A DNA stretch of 38,673 nt. Origin: Spirogloea muscicola (taxonomy: Eukaryota; Streptophyta; Zygnematophyceae; Spirogloeales; Spirogloeaceae). The position numbers and the translations under genes were made by a program. The notes beneath the pieces were generated by a model. That model saw nothing but the letters and a program-made list of their open reading frames with translations, made no database searches and had not been told where the DNA came from. The DNA lies in the NCBI GenBank assembly GCA_009602725.1, contig WELB01000082.1, positions 165,592-204,264 of the forward strand, read 5' to 3'. Positions 1 to 8,819 of this stretch are shown here, piece by piece (positions within the stretch are counted from its first letter, which is position 1; each line of letters starts with the position of its first letter).

Positions 1-396
1 CCGCCGTCGCCACCGCTGCGCGGCGCGCGGAAGCGAAGCAGGCGGGCGGCGAGCGAGCGCCGCCGTGGCGTAGCGGCCTGCGCCGCTTTGGCACTGCTAC
101 CTGGCGCGCACTGACGGGCTCAGCATAAGCCGCGGCTGGCTGCGGGCAGCCCGGCGGGGCATGGCGGCGGCGGCGGCGGCGGCGGCGGCGCGGGGGGCTC
201 GCCGAGGCCTTTGGCTCGTCGCCTGCGGCAGCGGGTGGCCTTCGCCGTCAGCGCAGGCACGCGGACAACCCCCGCCTCCGCAGACGCGGTTTCCTCGTGC
301 CCGTTGCCGCAAACAGGATTGAGGTCAAAGGGAATTGAATAGTCAGTCTCAGGAGTGGCATTCGCGAGCGCTTAGATCCACTGGCGGCCGCTGCTG
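1..396. other. GC-rich upstream region with (GCG)n tract
   Basis: No gene is supported here. The stretch is strongly GC-rich and contains a run of about ten GCG/CGG triplets near 162-192, directly after an ATG in the reading direction of the + strand. It probably holds the promoter and 5' leader of the armadillo gene that starts at 397, but no recognisable core promoter motif is visible. An open frame after the ATG at about 161 is mostly poly-alanine followed by Arg/Pro-rich sequence, so I do not call it a gene. Confidence 0.4.
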
Positions 397-1587
397 ATGG
401 CCGCTGCGGCGGGTGCAGGCAGTCGGCAGCGGCAGACTCGGGCGGGCGGCTGTGGCTTTCTCGAGGCCACGGGAGCGCCCTACCGGACTCGCGGGGCCTG
501 CGGGGGCCCGCTCCTTCTGCGCGGCGAACGAAGGTAGTCTCAGGATCTTATTTTTTGCAACCCGAGTTCAAATGAGGAGGCTGGCATTGGCGGTGTTTGG
601 CTGCCCTCCTCGGTGGGTTGTCATTGATCTGGGTTCGGCACTGCGCCGTGCCATGCAGCCCGAGATGCGGCCGACGAGGCGGAGCACCTGCGCCGCAGCC
701 GCTGGATGCTCAAGGCGCTCGCGGCCGTCACGCTCGGCGTCGTCGGCCTTCACACGGCCGGCAACATGGGTCAGTTTGCTTGAGTGCCACAAGTCCCGTT
801 TGCAGACTATCAGCCTTACCTCTGCTGCGGTGGTTGACTGTGGCTCGAGCTTAAGCAATTCTGCTGCCCATTGCTGAGGTCTGGGCCGGTCGGCCGCAGG
901 TGACAGCATGGTGCGGCAGTCAGTAGCGCTCCTACGCTCCAAGGACCCCTTCCTACAGCGAACTGGCGCCGCCCGCCTGCATCGTATGGCCTCTGATGGT
1001 ACGACTCAGCACCAGGTCAAGGTACTTGCATGCGGATGCTCTGATACAATGTGGTCAACGCGCTTATCGCACCCTGACTGGTTGGCGAACTTGGCAGACA
1101 ACAGAAAGCAGCGCATCACCGAGGCTGGCGGCGTTGCTGGCCTGCTCTTGCTGCTGGAGGCGTCAAAGGACGAGGCCACCGTTCGTGAGGCTTCGAGGGC
1201 TATCGCACGGCTCGCCGAGCACGGTGAGAGCACAAACGATGCTCACTTAAGTGCATGTATGCTTCTTCTGCAGCTTGCTGCGTGTCGACTAAGGTGTCAG
1301 CAAACAACATGAGCAGCCAATTACACGCATGTTTCTTGATCCGAAAGCTCAAATCTGTTCTTGTCGACCACCCATGACCTGCAGAGAGCACTGCAAGTGC
1401 CATCTCGGCTGGCGGGGGCACGGAGCTAGTGCGGCGCTTGGCAGAGGACTCGGGGGATGGCGAGACACGGACATGCGCCACAGCCGCCCTGGCCCGCCTG
1501 ACGGAATTGCCCGAGCAGGCCCAGGCCCGGACAGACTGCGATAGCGAGCTCCTGCATGCTGTAGTGGCACCTCTTGCGAGGCACTGA
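397..1587 (+). CDS. Small armadillo-repeat protein
   Basis: Predicted exons are 397-412 (uncertain), 659-769, 900-998, 1098-1223 and 1385-1587. All introns are phase 1 and the frame ends in TGA, giving about 184 residues. The N-terminal part has a hydrophobic stretch (LKALAAVTLGVVGL) that could be a membrane or targeting segment. The rest is helical and ARM-like: it contains GDSMVRQSVALLRSKDPF, then ITEAGGVAGLLLLLEASKD and REASRAIARLAEH, then ISAGGGTELVRRLAED and TCATAALARLTELPE. The repeating pattern of a Gly-rich turn followed by a Leu-rich helix is typical of two to three armadillo repeats, which bind proteins. It resembles short plant ARM-superfamily proteins of unknown role. Exon 1 is the weak point: it was chosen because it gives a matching phase and an ATG, but a longer first exon (397-533) is also open. 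The partner and location in the cell are unknown. Confidence 0.72.
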
Positions 1588-1740
1588 TTGGCCTGCGCAG
1601 ACAGGCCTGCCGGAAGCCGTGAAGGACTGGCAGCCTGTCGGTCATCAGGTCATGTAGCCCAGGCATCCTGAACTTGCTAGCTCTTAGGTCCACCGAGCAA
1701 TGACTGTTGTGGTCGCGGAAGCATCTTAGCTTGAGAGGTG

Positions 1741-1762
1741 AAGGGTTTAGGGTTTACAGTAA
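1741..1762 (+). repeat. Telomere-like TTTAGGG repeats
   Basis: Two and a half copies of a TTTAGGG-type unit (gggtttagggttta) lie in the short gap between the convergent armadillo and PRA-isomerase genes. This is the telomere unit of plants and several green algae. The copies are too few to be a functional telomere. Confidence 0.6.
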
Positions 1763-1822
1763 GGGCTAGATGTCTTATCAGCCAGTCAAGTGCCTGAGAA
1801 GGCAGCACGCTGTTGCTAGGAC

Positions 1823-3247
1823 TTACAGTCTGTCAGCACCCTCAGGCAGCTGGGGAGGTTCTCGTAGTTGCAAGCACGCTTGAACAGCAGCCGCAAACGC
1901 GGCTATCTTTGCGGGGTCCTTGGCAATCTTGTCTGGGCCTGTGACGCCGCTGGAGACATCAACACCATCAGGGTGCAGGAGCGCGACAGCTTCTGCCACA
2001 TTGCTGGGTTCAAGGCCGCCCGCCAGCAACCAGCCGCGGCGGCTCAGACCCTGCGGGGCTGCCAGGTTGCTCCAGTCGAAGCGCTCGCCGCTGCAAGAAC
2101 ACCAGACCATCCGTTTATTACCATGTTGATGTCAAGTTCGCTTGGATTCAGCCAGCACCACCGGCATTTGCGGAGAGGTCTGACTGCATGTCCGCTGTAA
2201 GGGCCACTCGGACACTGAAGACCATCATGGTCTGCCGCTAACCTTCCGCCCTGCAGGCCATCGACCAGGATCCAGTCGACAAGGCCAGCCACACGCCCAC
2301 TTTGGCCTGGGCTGGCGCCACTTGTGAGCCACGGTAACCGTGGCAGCGGAGGTGGCGTGTGGAGCACGCCTTGGCTGTCGGCTTGCATCACGTACACAAG
2401 CCTCAGGTCCGGCGGTAGATGCGGCAATGCTGCCCTGGCTCTGTCCCCGTGCAGCTGCAGGTGCGGCATTGGCGACGGACTCTGCAATCAGCAAGCAATG
2501 CAAGGAGCTGCAAGAGGGCGATGGCCGCGACTGCACCTCGCGAAGCAGCAGCGCCTCCTACGCCATTCACCTGGGCATAGGACACGCCGGCCGCCTCGCT
2601 GGCGCGTGCAATCGTGGCGGCGTCCTCGTCAACAAAGACGCCGACCGTCTCTGCACCCAGCGACCGCACGGCTCGGGAGATCTCGGCGGCCGTTGCCAGC
2701 GACACCGATCGCTGCGGCCGCACAGAGCAAGCCCGCGCGGCTGAGCTGCCTCCACTGCGACCATTGTTGGAATCAGAGTTCCGGGTTTTGGGTTTAGGAT
2801 TTAGGGCTTGGGGTTTAGGTTCACCGTCACTTGGCCCACCTTGGACTTGGGCCAGAGTATCATGCCCACGAGCGAAGCGCCGGCTGCCACTGCCGCGACG
2901 CCGTCCTCCGGGCTCGCCACGCCGCAGATCTTCACGACGACCCCACCGCGGCCGCCTGGTGGGTCATCGACAGCCGCCGCCGCCTCCGCCGCCGTCGCCG
3001 TCATGCTCGGGCCCACATCGGGCCGGACCTTATGGGCGCCGCACGTCCGGCCGAGAGCGCGGGAGTCCCAGGAGGAAGCCTGGCGGAGCGTCGCCAGCTG
3101 AGGAGACTTCTGCTGCTGGGTGCAGCCGCGTCCGCGGCACGAGTTTGCAATGGCGCCCGCATCTGCGTCGGCAACGGAAGTGGCAGCAGTGGAGTCTGGG
3201 ATGCCTGCCAAGCTGGGCGGCCGCAGGAGTGCAGCTGCGCAGCACAT
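1823..3247 (-). CDS. PAI: Phosphoribosylanthranilate isomerase
   Basis: This enzyme converts N-(5-phosphoribosyl)anthranilate to CdRP, the third step of tryptophan synthesis, normally in the plastid of plants and algae. Exons on the minus strand are 3247-2840, 2711-2571, 2454-2243 and 2090-1823; phases match and the frame ends in TAA, about 342 residues. Family landmarks appear in order: VVVKICG with the catalytic Cys, a WPKSKRSVS join across intron 1, TVGVFVDE, the AQLHGD join across intron 2, VDWILVDG with the catalytic Asp, the GGSGERFDW join across intron 3, GWLLAGGL and GVDVSSGV. These last segments make the phosphate-binding part of the TIM barrel. The roughly 90 residues before the barrel are Ala/Arg/Ser-rich and fit a plastid transit peptide. 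The start is the first ATG of the open frame; an ATG near 3002 is a possible alternative. Intron 1 holds a telomere-like tract. Confidence 0.95.
2782..2820 (+). repeat. Degenerate telomere-like tract inside an intron
   Basis: About five imperfect TTTAGGG-type units (ggttttgggtttaggattt, then agggcttggggtttagg) lie inside intron 1 of the PRA isomerase gene. A second short tract of the same kind lies about 1 kb away at 1741. Confidence 0.6.
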
Positions 3248-4176
3248 GTCGCACAACTCTCACGAAGCCACAGTGTGCTTGCCGCAACGGCTGCAGGGCA
3301 ATCGTCGCCAGACCTAGCGAAGGTCAGATTGGGCAGGGGCCTCGTTTCCTCGTTAAAGCTAAGTACGATGTCTAATGGTCAATGGTGAGGGTCAATCACA
3401 TTGCTATATCCCGCTTTTGTTCGGGCGTGCCCGCTTCGCCACCCAGGCTCCTTCACTTCAAGCCACTGACTCCAGACGTCAGATAATCATTCGTTGCTAC
3501 CCACCATCTCTGTTCTCTCTCGAGTTTAGGTCCCAAGCAGACCTACGTTGAGAAGCTGGACTGAGCTCTGCAGACCGTGACTCTCAAACGAGGAGGCGAT
3601 GACATCACAGCCTGCACAGCGCTCTTACGGCTTTAGACCTTGTACATTCCTTTTGGCTGGCCTCTCACAGCCATTGTCTTACATATGAAGAGCTGGTTTC
3701 AATGAAGCATCTGCAATTATCACGGCTGGCTTCATGGCAGAAAACAACGACAGCTTGAAGACGAGGAGGCAAAGGGACAGTCAGGATGGTGTTAAAAGCT
3801 GGAGCAGCACGAAGCTGAAGTTTATAATCAAATATTCCCACCAAAACATCTGTCTTGCTCCCAGTCACATTCTATAGCTAAAAGTTCCTGCCGCACTTGG
3901 TTGTGTCCATCGAACTATGCTTTAAAGCAGAGGGCTGAAGCTAAGCGGAGGCAACGGAGCATGCTACTTCAGCGTTTCTCCTCTGCATTGCACCAATAGT
4001 CCTGCCACATTGCTTGGCTCGTTGTCATGTCATGAGCTCAGGGAGCTCATGTTTGGCGACAGTAGAATGTCACCTGCCTCAATATCAGGCAGCACATAAT
4101 ATTGCCTTTCACAAGCACTTCTGGCAGAACTCTTTCCTCAGTGAGACCCCGACGAACATCTGGTGGCGACCCTCCT
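3248..4176. other. Intergenic stretch with one repeat copy
   Basis: No coding exon is supported; the open frames here are short and show no family features. Positions 3628-3680 hold a + strand copy of the dispersed hairpin repeat (ccttgtacattcc, then ggctggcctctcacagcc). The rest is unremarkable sequence of lower GC than the flanking coding exons. Confidence 0.5.
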
Positions 4177-4377
4177 CTAGTGGCGCTGCCTCCTCCCAGA
4201 AGACACCTGCCCTGCGACGCTAGAGTTGAGCCTTGATAAGCTCTGATGGCCTGACGAGTTCCTCTTCACTGCCGACGACTTTCGGCCACTGCTGCTTCTG
4301 GTGGTATGAGCAAGGGACTGTGTTGGGATGACGCTGCGCACTCGGTTCCCTTCTCGGTCAGAAGAACCCCTCATAGG
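4177..4377 (-). other. In-frame basic tail after the TAG of the LRR gene
   Basis: The frame of the last LRR exon continues for 66 codons after the TAG. It encodes PMRGSSDREGNRVRSVIP and then a tail with SSSGRKSSAVKRNSSGHQ, ending in a real stop at 4177-4179. Composition (Ser, Arg, Lys) fits the C-terminal tail of plant relatives. It may be translated by readthrough, be a remnant after a recent C-to-T change in a CAG codon, or reflect a base error in the assembly. TAG acts as a stop in the oxidoreductase gene at 17842-17844, so a changed genetic code is unlikely. Confidence 0.5.
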
Positions 4378-6351
4378 CTATTCATTCAAGAGCATGAGTC
4401 TGGGGAGTAGCCCTGAGACAGTACGATGTCACTGAAGCATATCAGCTGAGGCAGTTGACTACGCACAGTCAGGATCTTGCTGCAGTGTCATCTGCAGTTT
4501 AGCGAAGACAGATTAGGTACAGCAACAAGGACGAGGTGCAGTGCTACGCAGGTTAGGGCAAAGCCTCACCACCAAGTGTGCGCCGGATGGCTTCCTCTCC
4601 AACAAGTGTCATTACTGGGTTATCAAGCACGTTCAACGCTAGCAGTGATCCATGATTAGCAGCAAGCTGCCCAAGTCCTTTGGTGGTAGTAATCTTGTTG
4701 CCTGACAGGTCCAGCACTCGCAGCTTCAGCAGGCGATGAAGGCCCTCTACGTCACTAATCTTGTTGTTTGACAGATCCACCTCCCTCAGCGACACACAGT
4801 GCCCAAGACCTGAAGATGCAGGTGGTGCAGGTCAGATAGTGTTATTGTGAACATCATGTATCTGCATGTATGTCACATCCACCACATCTTGGTGTAAAAA
4901 CCACATCTTGGTGAACTGCAGCATGCCGTCCACCAATACACAACCACAGCCAAGCAGTGCAACATTTATGCACTCACTGTGGCCAATGCGCGTGATACAG
5001 TTGCCTGTCAGCACAATGCAACGCAAGTGCGTTAGATCCCGAAGGCCCTCAATCACGGATATGCTGTTGTATGAAAGGTCCAATGTGTGCAAGCTCTTGG
5101 GTAACACACCACGCTTCAAGGCACCTGCATTGACCCCGCGGTCTACTGTTCAGTGGCCTACCACATACGGCACTGCTTGAGATGTCAGGCACGTGACCAG
5201 GGCTGACTGTACATACATCCTTCCAATCACCAGTTCACACAGTCAATCACTGCATTTTGGTGGCATTTAACAGGTGACACTCGAGGCCAGATTTTACATG
5301 CTGCCCAAGCTAGTACCCAGCACTTTCCAACAGAAGCTTGTCACATGCACAAAAGCAAGGTGCCTTTGTGCATGTGTCTGTGACCTGTAGATCCAGTTTA
5401 CAGCATTCCTGAATGGAAAACTTGATAGACTTGCAACCCTCCTCCTCTAACCCTGACATGAGATGTGGGCTCACCGATACGGTTGAAGGACAAATCCAGG
5501 TGCTTGAGATAGCGGAAAGAGACCATGCATGGCACTTCTTTCAACTGTCTTGCAGACCACTGAGCCTGTGTGGCGCGGTGTTCCAAAGACATCGTGAAAG
5601 CAGCAGCCGTTGCTTCTGTGAGGTGCACACCGCTCCTGTAGCCTGCTGAAGCAGATGACTCTGCATAGTACTGTCTGTTGCCCCTCACTAGTTCAATTTT
5701 GCCAAGCCCCATAGGTTCACGCGTAACTTCCATGTCACTGCCAAGGGGGCACACATTTGCCAACTCCTCCGCTATGTCATGCTGTGGCTGGACTCCCTCT
5801 TCTATCTTGAGCTGCATGTCAGAGTCGTCCTCATTGTAGTCGTCTGGGCTGCCCATGGCTTTCACCCACTGCTGCACCCAAGTCAGCTTCTCAATCTCAG
5901 CAGACTTGACTGCTGCAACTTGCTGCACCTTCTGGGGTCCTTTACCCTCCCCATGAAGCACCTCCTCCTGACTCTCCTCTGAGTCTCCTGCTGCAACCAG
6001 GCCTGGAATCTTGACCTGCTCGAGATCTCCATGACTACCTGTTGAATTACTCTCTGCTTTGTCGCCAACATCTTGCACCAATGTATTGAAGCCCATCAGG
6101 TCATGATCATGCTGCATGTGCTTGTGGCTTTTGCGAATGCAGATTGCTGAAGCTGTGTCTTGTGCTACTGCCTCCATGTGTGCATCTTGGATGTCGGTCA
6201 CAAGTTTGTGCTCCTCAAGATATACAGCCACGACCGTGACATTTGATGTATCTCCACATAATTCCATCTGGTTCCTCTCCAAAGACAGTTCTATAGCAGA
6301 TGTGGGCTGCACCGTGCAACCGCCAGAGATAGCACTGCAATGTGCTGGCAT
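4378..6351 (-). CDS. Plant-type leucine-rich-repeat protein (dynein light chain 1-like LRRs)
   Basis: Exons on the minus strand are about 6351-5475, 5124-4978, 4809-4570 and 4412-4378, all joined by phase 1 introns. The first 280 residues are acidic and low in structure. Then come SDS22-like LRRs: YLKHLDLSFNRIG, LHTLDLSYNSISVIEGL, LREVDLSNNKISDVEGL and LRVLDLSGNKITTTKGLG, closed by LLALNVLDNPV and GLLPRLMLLNE. This arrangement is that of the plant proteins annotated as outer-arm dynein light chain 1-like, whose LRRs bind protein partners; their function is not settled. The frame meets a TAG at 4380-4378, where relatives as I recall them carry Gln in the LNKQP segment. Beyond it the same frame stays open to 4177 and encodes a Ser/Arg/Lys-rich tail like that of the plant proteins. 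The 5' end may include further exons, since the first ATG sits right after a possible splice acceptor. Confidence 0.86.
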
Positions 6352-6363
6352 CTGCACATGCAC

Positions 6364-7600
6364 AGAGAAGAAGTCATAAGAGATGGAGGTACATGGACAT
6401 CTAGCGCTGTGGTTCCATTTGCAAACTCCTCAAAAAGCCACCTAGGGCTAAGCCCGTGGCAAGCGAGTACCTCATGGACCACAAGCTGTCCGAGATTGAC
6501 GACTTAGGAAGCCACAAGAAAACATAGACACTGATAATGCATCACTCGCAAGCGCTTGCCTTGTTTCTTGACTGCCTCTGCACTGCCGCCTTCATCCCGA
6601 TCAACAGAGAGGTGAGAGCCATGGTAGTAGCAGCGTGGCAATGAAACAAAATTGATGCCCTCGTCCAACAGGCCAAAGCAGTGGCAAGGTCTTGATATGA
6701 ATGGTCAGCCAGATGTATGTCTCTTATCGTCAGAGATTCTTCTGATGCCGTGCCTTGCTGCAGATGGCAACTCTTGGTGCAGGGTATCGTCCGGCACCCT
6801 GTGCCGAGGAGACACTGAATCTAGATGTCCACACAGGCTTGGCAGCCTTTCTCCACCAACAAAGCGCTTACATCGAGCCTGCGCGAGGGGGGTTCAGACA
6901 CGTCTACGCCACAGCCCTCTTAGCCGTAGTCCAGGCAGACGCCCTCAACCATCCGTCGTGCCCTCCAAACGGTGGAGGCTTGGCCCTGGCCTGGCAAATA
7001 GGCGGAGGGTGCGCAGGGTCCTCCGCGCACCTGTGCCAGCCACAAATGATGCACCCGCTCATGGGCCACCATCAGCAACATGCATAGGTTGTCGTGGTGA
7101 CGTCAGGGCGGGCGTATGGTTTGGCGCTCAGGAACAACAGGAACAACAGGCGAACCCTTATGGGCAGAGATCCAAAGACGCTCAGGAAGCCGACCTGCCA
7201 CGAGAAGCGGCACCGCCTGGCTGCCGAGGAGGCCAGAGTGAACGACGGGGGTGCTCGCAACGAGCGACGGGATGGGGTTTGGAGGCCGCCGGGCTGCACA
7301 GCGGGCATGGCATGACGCAGCATCGGCGGCGGCGGTCAGACAGAGATACTCCTGCACCACTTATGTCAAGTTCCAAGACAGCTGCGCGGATGCAGAGCGC
7401 TTCGGCCTGGCGGCAGCCACTGCGGCCTATCGCCAGATGGAGCGGGCCACCGTTGGGGCTTCGCCAATTGTGCGGCCGCGCCGGGCTTGCCTGATGTGCC
7501 GCGCGGCGCGGGCCAGCGCCCTGTCCAGACGGCGCACCTGCGACCGGCGGCGGCGGCGGCGGCGGCGGAGGCGGCGGCGGCNGGCTGGAATGTCACGAGA
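6364..7600. other. Region without a recognised gene
   Basis: Several frames are open but none is recognised. On the + strand 6405-6527 encodes a short K/E-rich segment with AKPVASEYLMDHKLSEIDD before a TAG, looking more protein-like than its surroundings, with a possible acceptor just before it. A + strand frame at 6755-7087 (about 110 codons) and frames at 7094-7323 are compositionally ambiguous. The region ends in a (CGG)n run containing a single N at 7582. No minus-strand frame of note exists between 6483 and 7072. Confidence 0.35.
7548..7582 (+). repeat. (CGG)n microsatellite ending in N
   Basis: A run of about eleven CGG triplets with one GAG interruption ends in a single undetermined base. 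The sequence character changes beyond it, so this may be a place where the assembler joined contigs. Confidence 0.85.
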
Positions 7601-7734
7601 AAAGTGGCATGAATCCTGGGGTCCTGCGGGGGTGGCTGTTAAGAGCCGCCATTGTGTTGATGGAGATGCGTTAGCGCGGCGGACGGCGCGAGAGAAATGC
7701 ACGTGCCTCTCCCCAAGGTGGCGACGGCATGTGA

Positions 7735-8010
7735 ACTGCAAGCCCGAAAAGAAAGTGGGGGAGGGCTCGCCCACAGAAAAGGAGGGGCCAGCAAAGCCAG
7801 CCCAGAAAAGAATGGACAATGTCCGCGGGCCTCAAAAGGCCACAAAGCAGTGCACAAAGGAAAGTGCTCGCCCATAGAGAAGAGGGGCTGGCAAGGCCAG
7901 CCCGGACATAATGGACAATGTCCAAAGCCAAAGAAAGAAGTGATACTCCCAATGGGGCAAGGGCTGTGAAAAGCCAGCCCGAAAAAGAATTGACAAAGGT
8001 TCGAAGGGGC
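7735..8010 (-). repeat. Tandem array of the hairpin repeat
   Basis: Three to four head-to-tail copies in minus orientation. Their cores fall at about 7789-7824, 7888-7923 and 7961-8002, with a weaker one near 7738. Each carries gccagccc, then gaaaagaat and ggacaatgtcc or a close variant. Spacing is 99 then about 75 bases. The copies differ by about one base in five, so the array is old or made of different subfamilies. Confidence 0.8.
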
Positions 8011-8165
8011 CAAATGACGGAGGGGCCTAAGAAGCGCTAAGCAGCTACGCATAGCCTCTTCAGGCCACGCAGTCGCTGCTTAGCTCGTTTGGCCCTTTCG
8101 AACCTTGTCAATTCTTTCGGGCTGGCTTCTCACAGCCCTTGCCCCCATTGGAAGAGCCACTTCTT
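7945..8165. repeat. Fold-back pair of hairpin repeats
   Basis: The minus-oriented copy at 7945-8035 and the plus-oriented copy at 8072-8165 are near-exact reverse complements. Both carry caatggg(g)gcaagggctgtg, agccagcccga, gaattgacaa(a)ggttcga and ggccaaa, and the similarity runs on to ctaagcagc at the inner edge. About 35 bases separate the arms. The layout is that of a fold-back or MITE-like element. Confidence 0.8.
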
Positions 8166-8170
8166 CTGCT
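8092..8170 (+). repeat. Hairpin repeat, full-length + copy
   Basis: One of the two best-preserved copies. It reads ttcgaaccttgtcaattc, tttcgggctggcttctc, acagcccttgcccccattgg and aagagccacttcttct in order. It is nearly identical to the copy at 13908-13987. GGGCTG and CAGCCC can pair around an eight-base loop. Confidence 0.88.
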
Positions 8171-8214
8171 ACGAAGGGGCCTGAAGATGCTATGTCAGAA
8201 CGGGGGAGGAGAAG

Positions 8215-8462
8215 AAAGAGGCAAGCGCGGCCAGAATAACTGGTGGCTGGGAGAGGCCGCGCTCTGGCGGCGGCCTCCGGCTTCCGTCAGGGCGACGGCT
8301 TTCCGCCTGTTAGCTATTCAGATTTGCATCTACTGACTAGAGGTTACTGAGAGTCCGCTTGCTGCTGTCTCAGTCCTTAGCACTCCGGCTCCTTCAGACC
8401 TTGTCCATTCCATTGGGCTGGCCTCTCCCAGCCACCACTTAATCTGGCCGCGCTTGCTCTTT
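8215..8462. repeat. Small element with 43-bp terminal inverted repeats
   Basis: Left arm 8215-8257 and right arm 8420-8462 are reverse complements except for a few bases (both contain gcaagcgcggccag, then tggtggctgggagaggcc). The 160-base interior carries the short conserved frame at 8276-8350, and a hairpin-repeat core (accttgtccattcc, gggctggcctctcccagcc) lies across the right arm. Size and inverted ends fit a non-autonomous transposable element. No target-site duplication is obvious. Confidence 0.72.
8276..8350 (+). other. Conserved repeat-borne peptide, copy 1
   Basis: A frame reading SGFRQGDGFPPVS then YSDLHLLTRGY and TGA. The same peptide with other codons ends minus-strand frames at 18540-18466 and at about 8640-8563, and appears at 30788-30855 and 38401-38339. 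It looks like the C-terminal end of a protein once carried by a mobile element. No start codon or longer intact gene is attached to it here. Confidence 0.6.
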
Positions 8463-8496
8463 AAAAGCTCTTCAAAGGAATGGACAAGGTCTGAAA
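8388..8496. repeat. Inverted pair of hairpin-repeat halves
   Basis: At 8393-8436 is a + copy (cagaccttgtccattcc then gggctggcctctcccagcc). At 8466-8496 is the start of a second copy in the opposite direction (aaaggaatggacaaggtctg). The two make a second, smaller fold-back next to the one at 7945-8165. Confidence 0.7.
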
Positions 8497-8562
8497 AACA
8501 GGTGCCGAGAAAGGACTACACCTCAAACAACTACAAAACACAAGACAATGCAATGAGGAAGC

Positions 8563-8640
8563 TCAGTACCCGCAAGTGAGCAACATCAGGTCGGAGTAGC
8601 TCGCTGCACGAAACGATTGACACGGAAAGACTGCCGACCG
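8563..8640 (-). other. Conserved repeat-borne peptide, copy 2
   Basis: The minus strand reads FRAASYSDLMLLTCGY and then a stop (TGA). It terminates an open frame that begins far upstream (to 8946), but the upstream part shares nothing with the other copies, so only the tail is considered meaningful. Confidence 0.55.
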
Positions 8641-8757
8641 ACCACTGGCCACTGGCCGTGAAGCTATGTTCGGAAGGGCCGCCGCCACCCCTCCTCCTAA
8701 ACCCCGGGCCGCCGCCGGCGCCGTCGCCGTCGCCGTGGGGTCCGCAGCGGCGTGCTC

Positions 8758-8819
8758 CTTGCCTTGTTTCTTTGCCCCTTGGCCACTCAAGCCAAGGGGC
8801 AAAGAAAAACGAAGGCAAG
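8758..8819. repeat. Strong 62-nt hairpin
   Basis: A 16-bp perfect stem (ttctttgccccttggc paired with its complement at 8791-8806) closes a 7-base loop, cactcaa. After a short bulge an outer 8-bp stem follows (cttgcctt with aaggcaag). The same sequence words, cttgcctt and cttggccactca, recur unpaired in the repeats near 13770 and 38270, so this is probably a rearranged member of that repeat. A small-RNA precursor role is possible but unsupported. Confidence 0.75.

Noticed and set aside
2614-3375. Plus-strand open frame of 253 codons
   Set aside because: It is antisense to PRA isomerase exons 1 and 2 and is Arg/Pro/Ser-rich, a usual by-product of GC-rich sequence.
4378-4380. TAG reassigned to glutamine, as in some ulvophyte algae
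   Set aside because: The oxidoreductase (17842-17844) and phosphatase (10241-10243) genes end in TAG, and ribonucleotide reductase and PRA isomerase end in TAA, at the places expected for family length.
7735-8010. CRISPR array
   Set aside because: The repeats are degenerate, of unequal spacing and have similar sequence throughout with no unique spacers. The context is eukaryotic with spliced genes.
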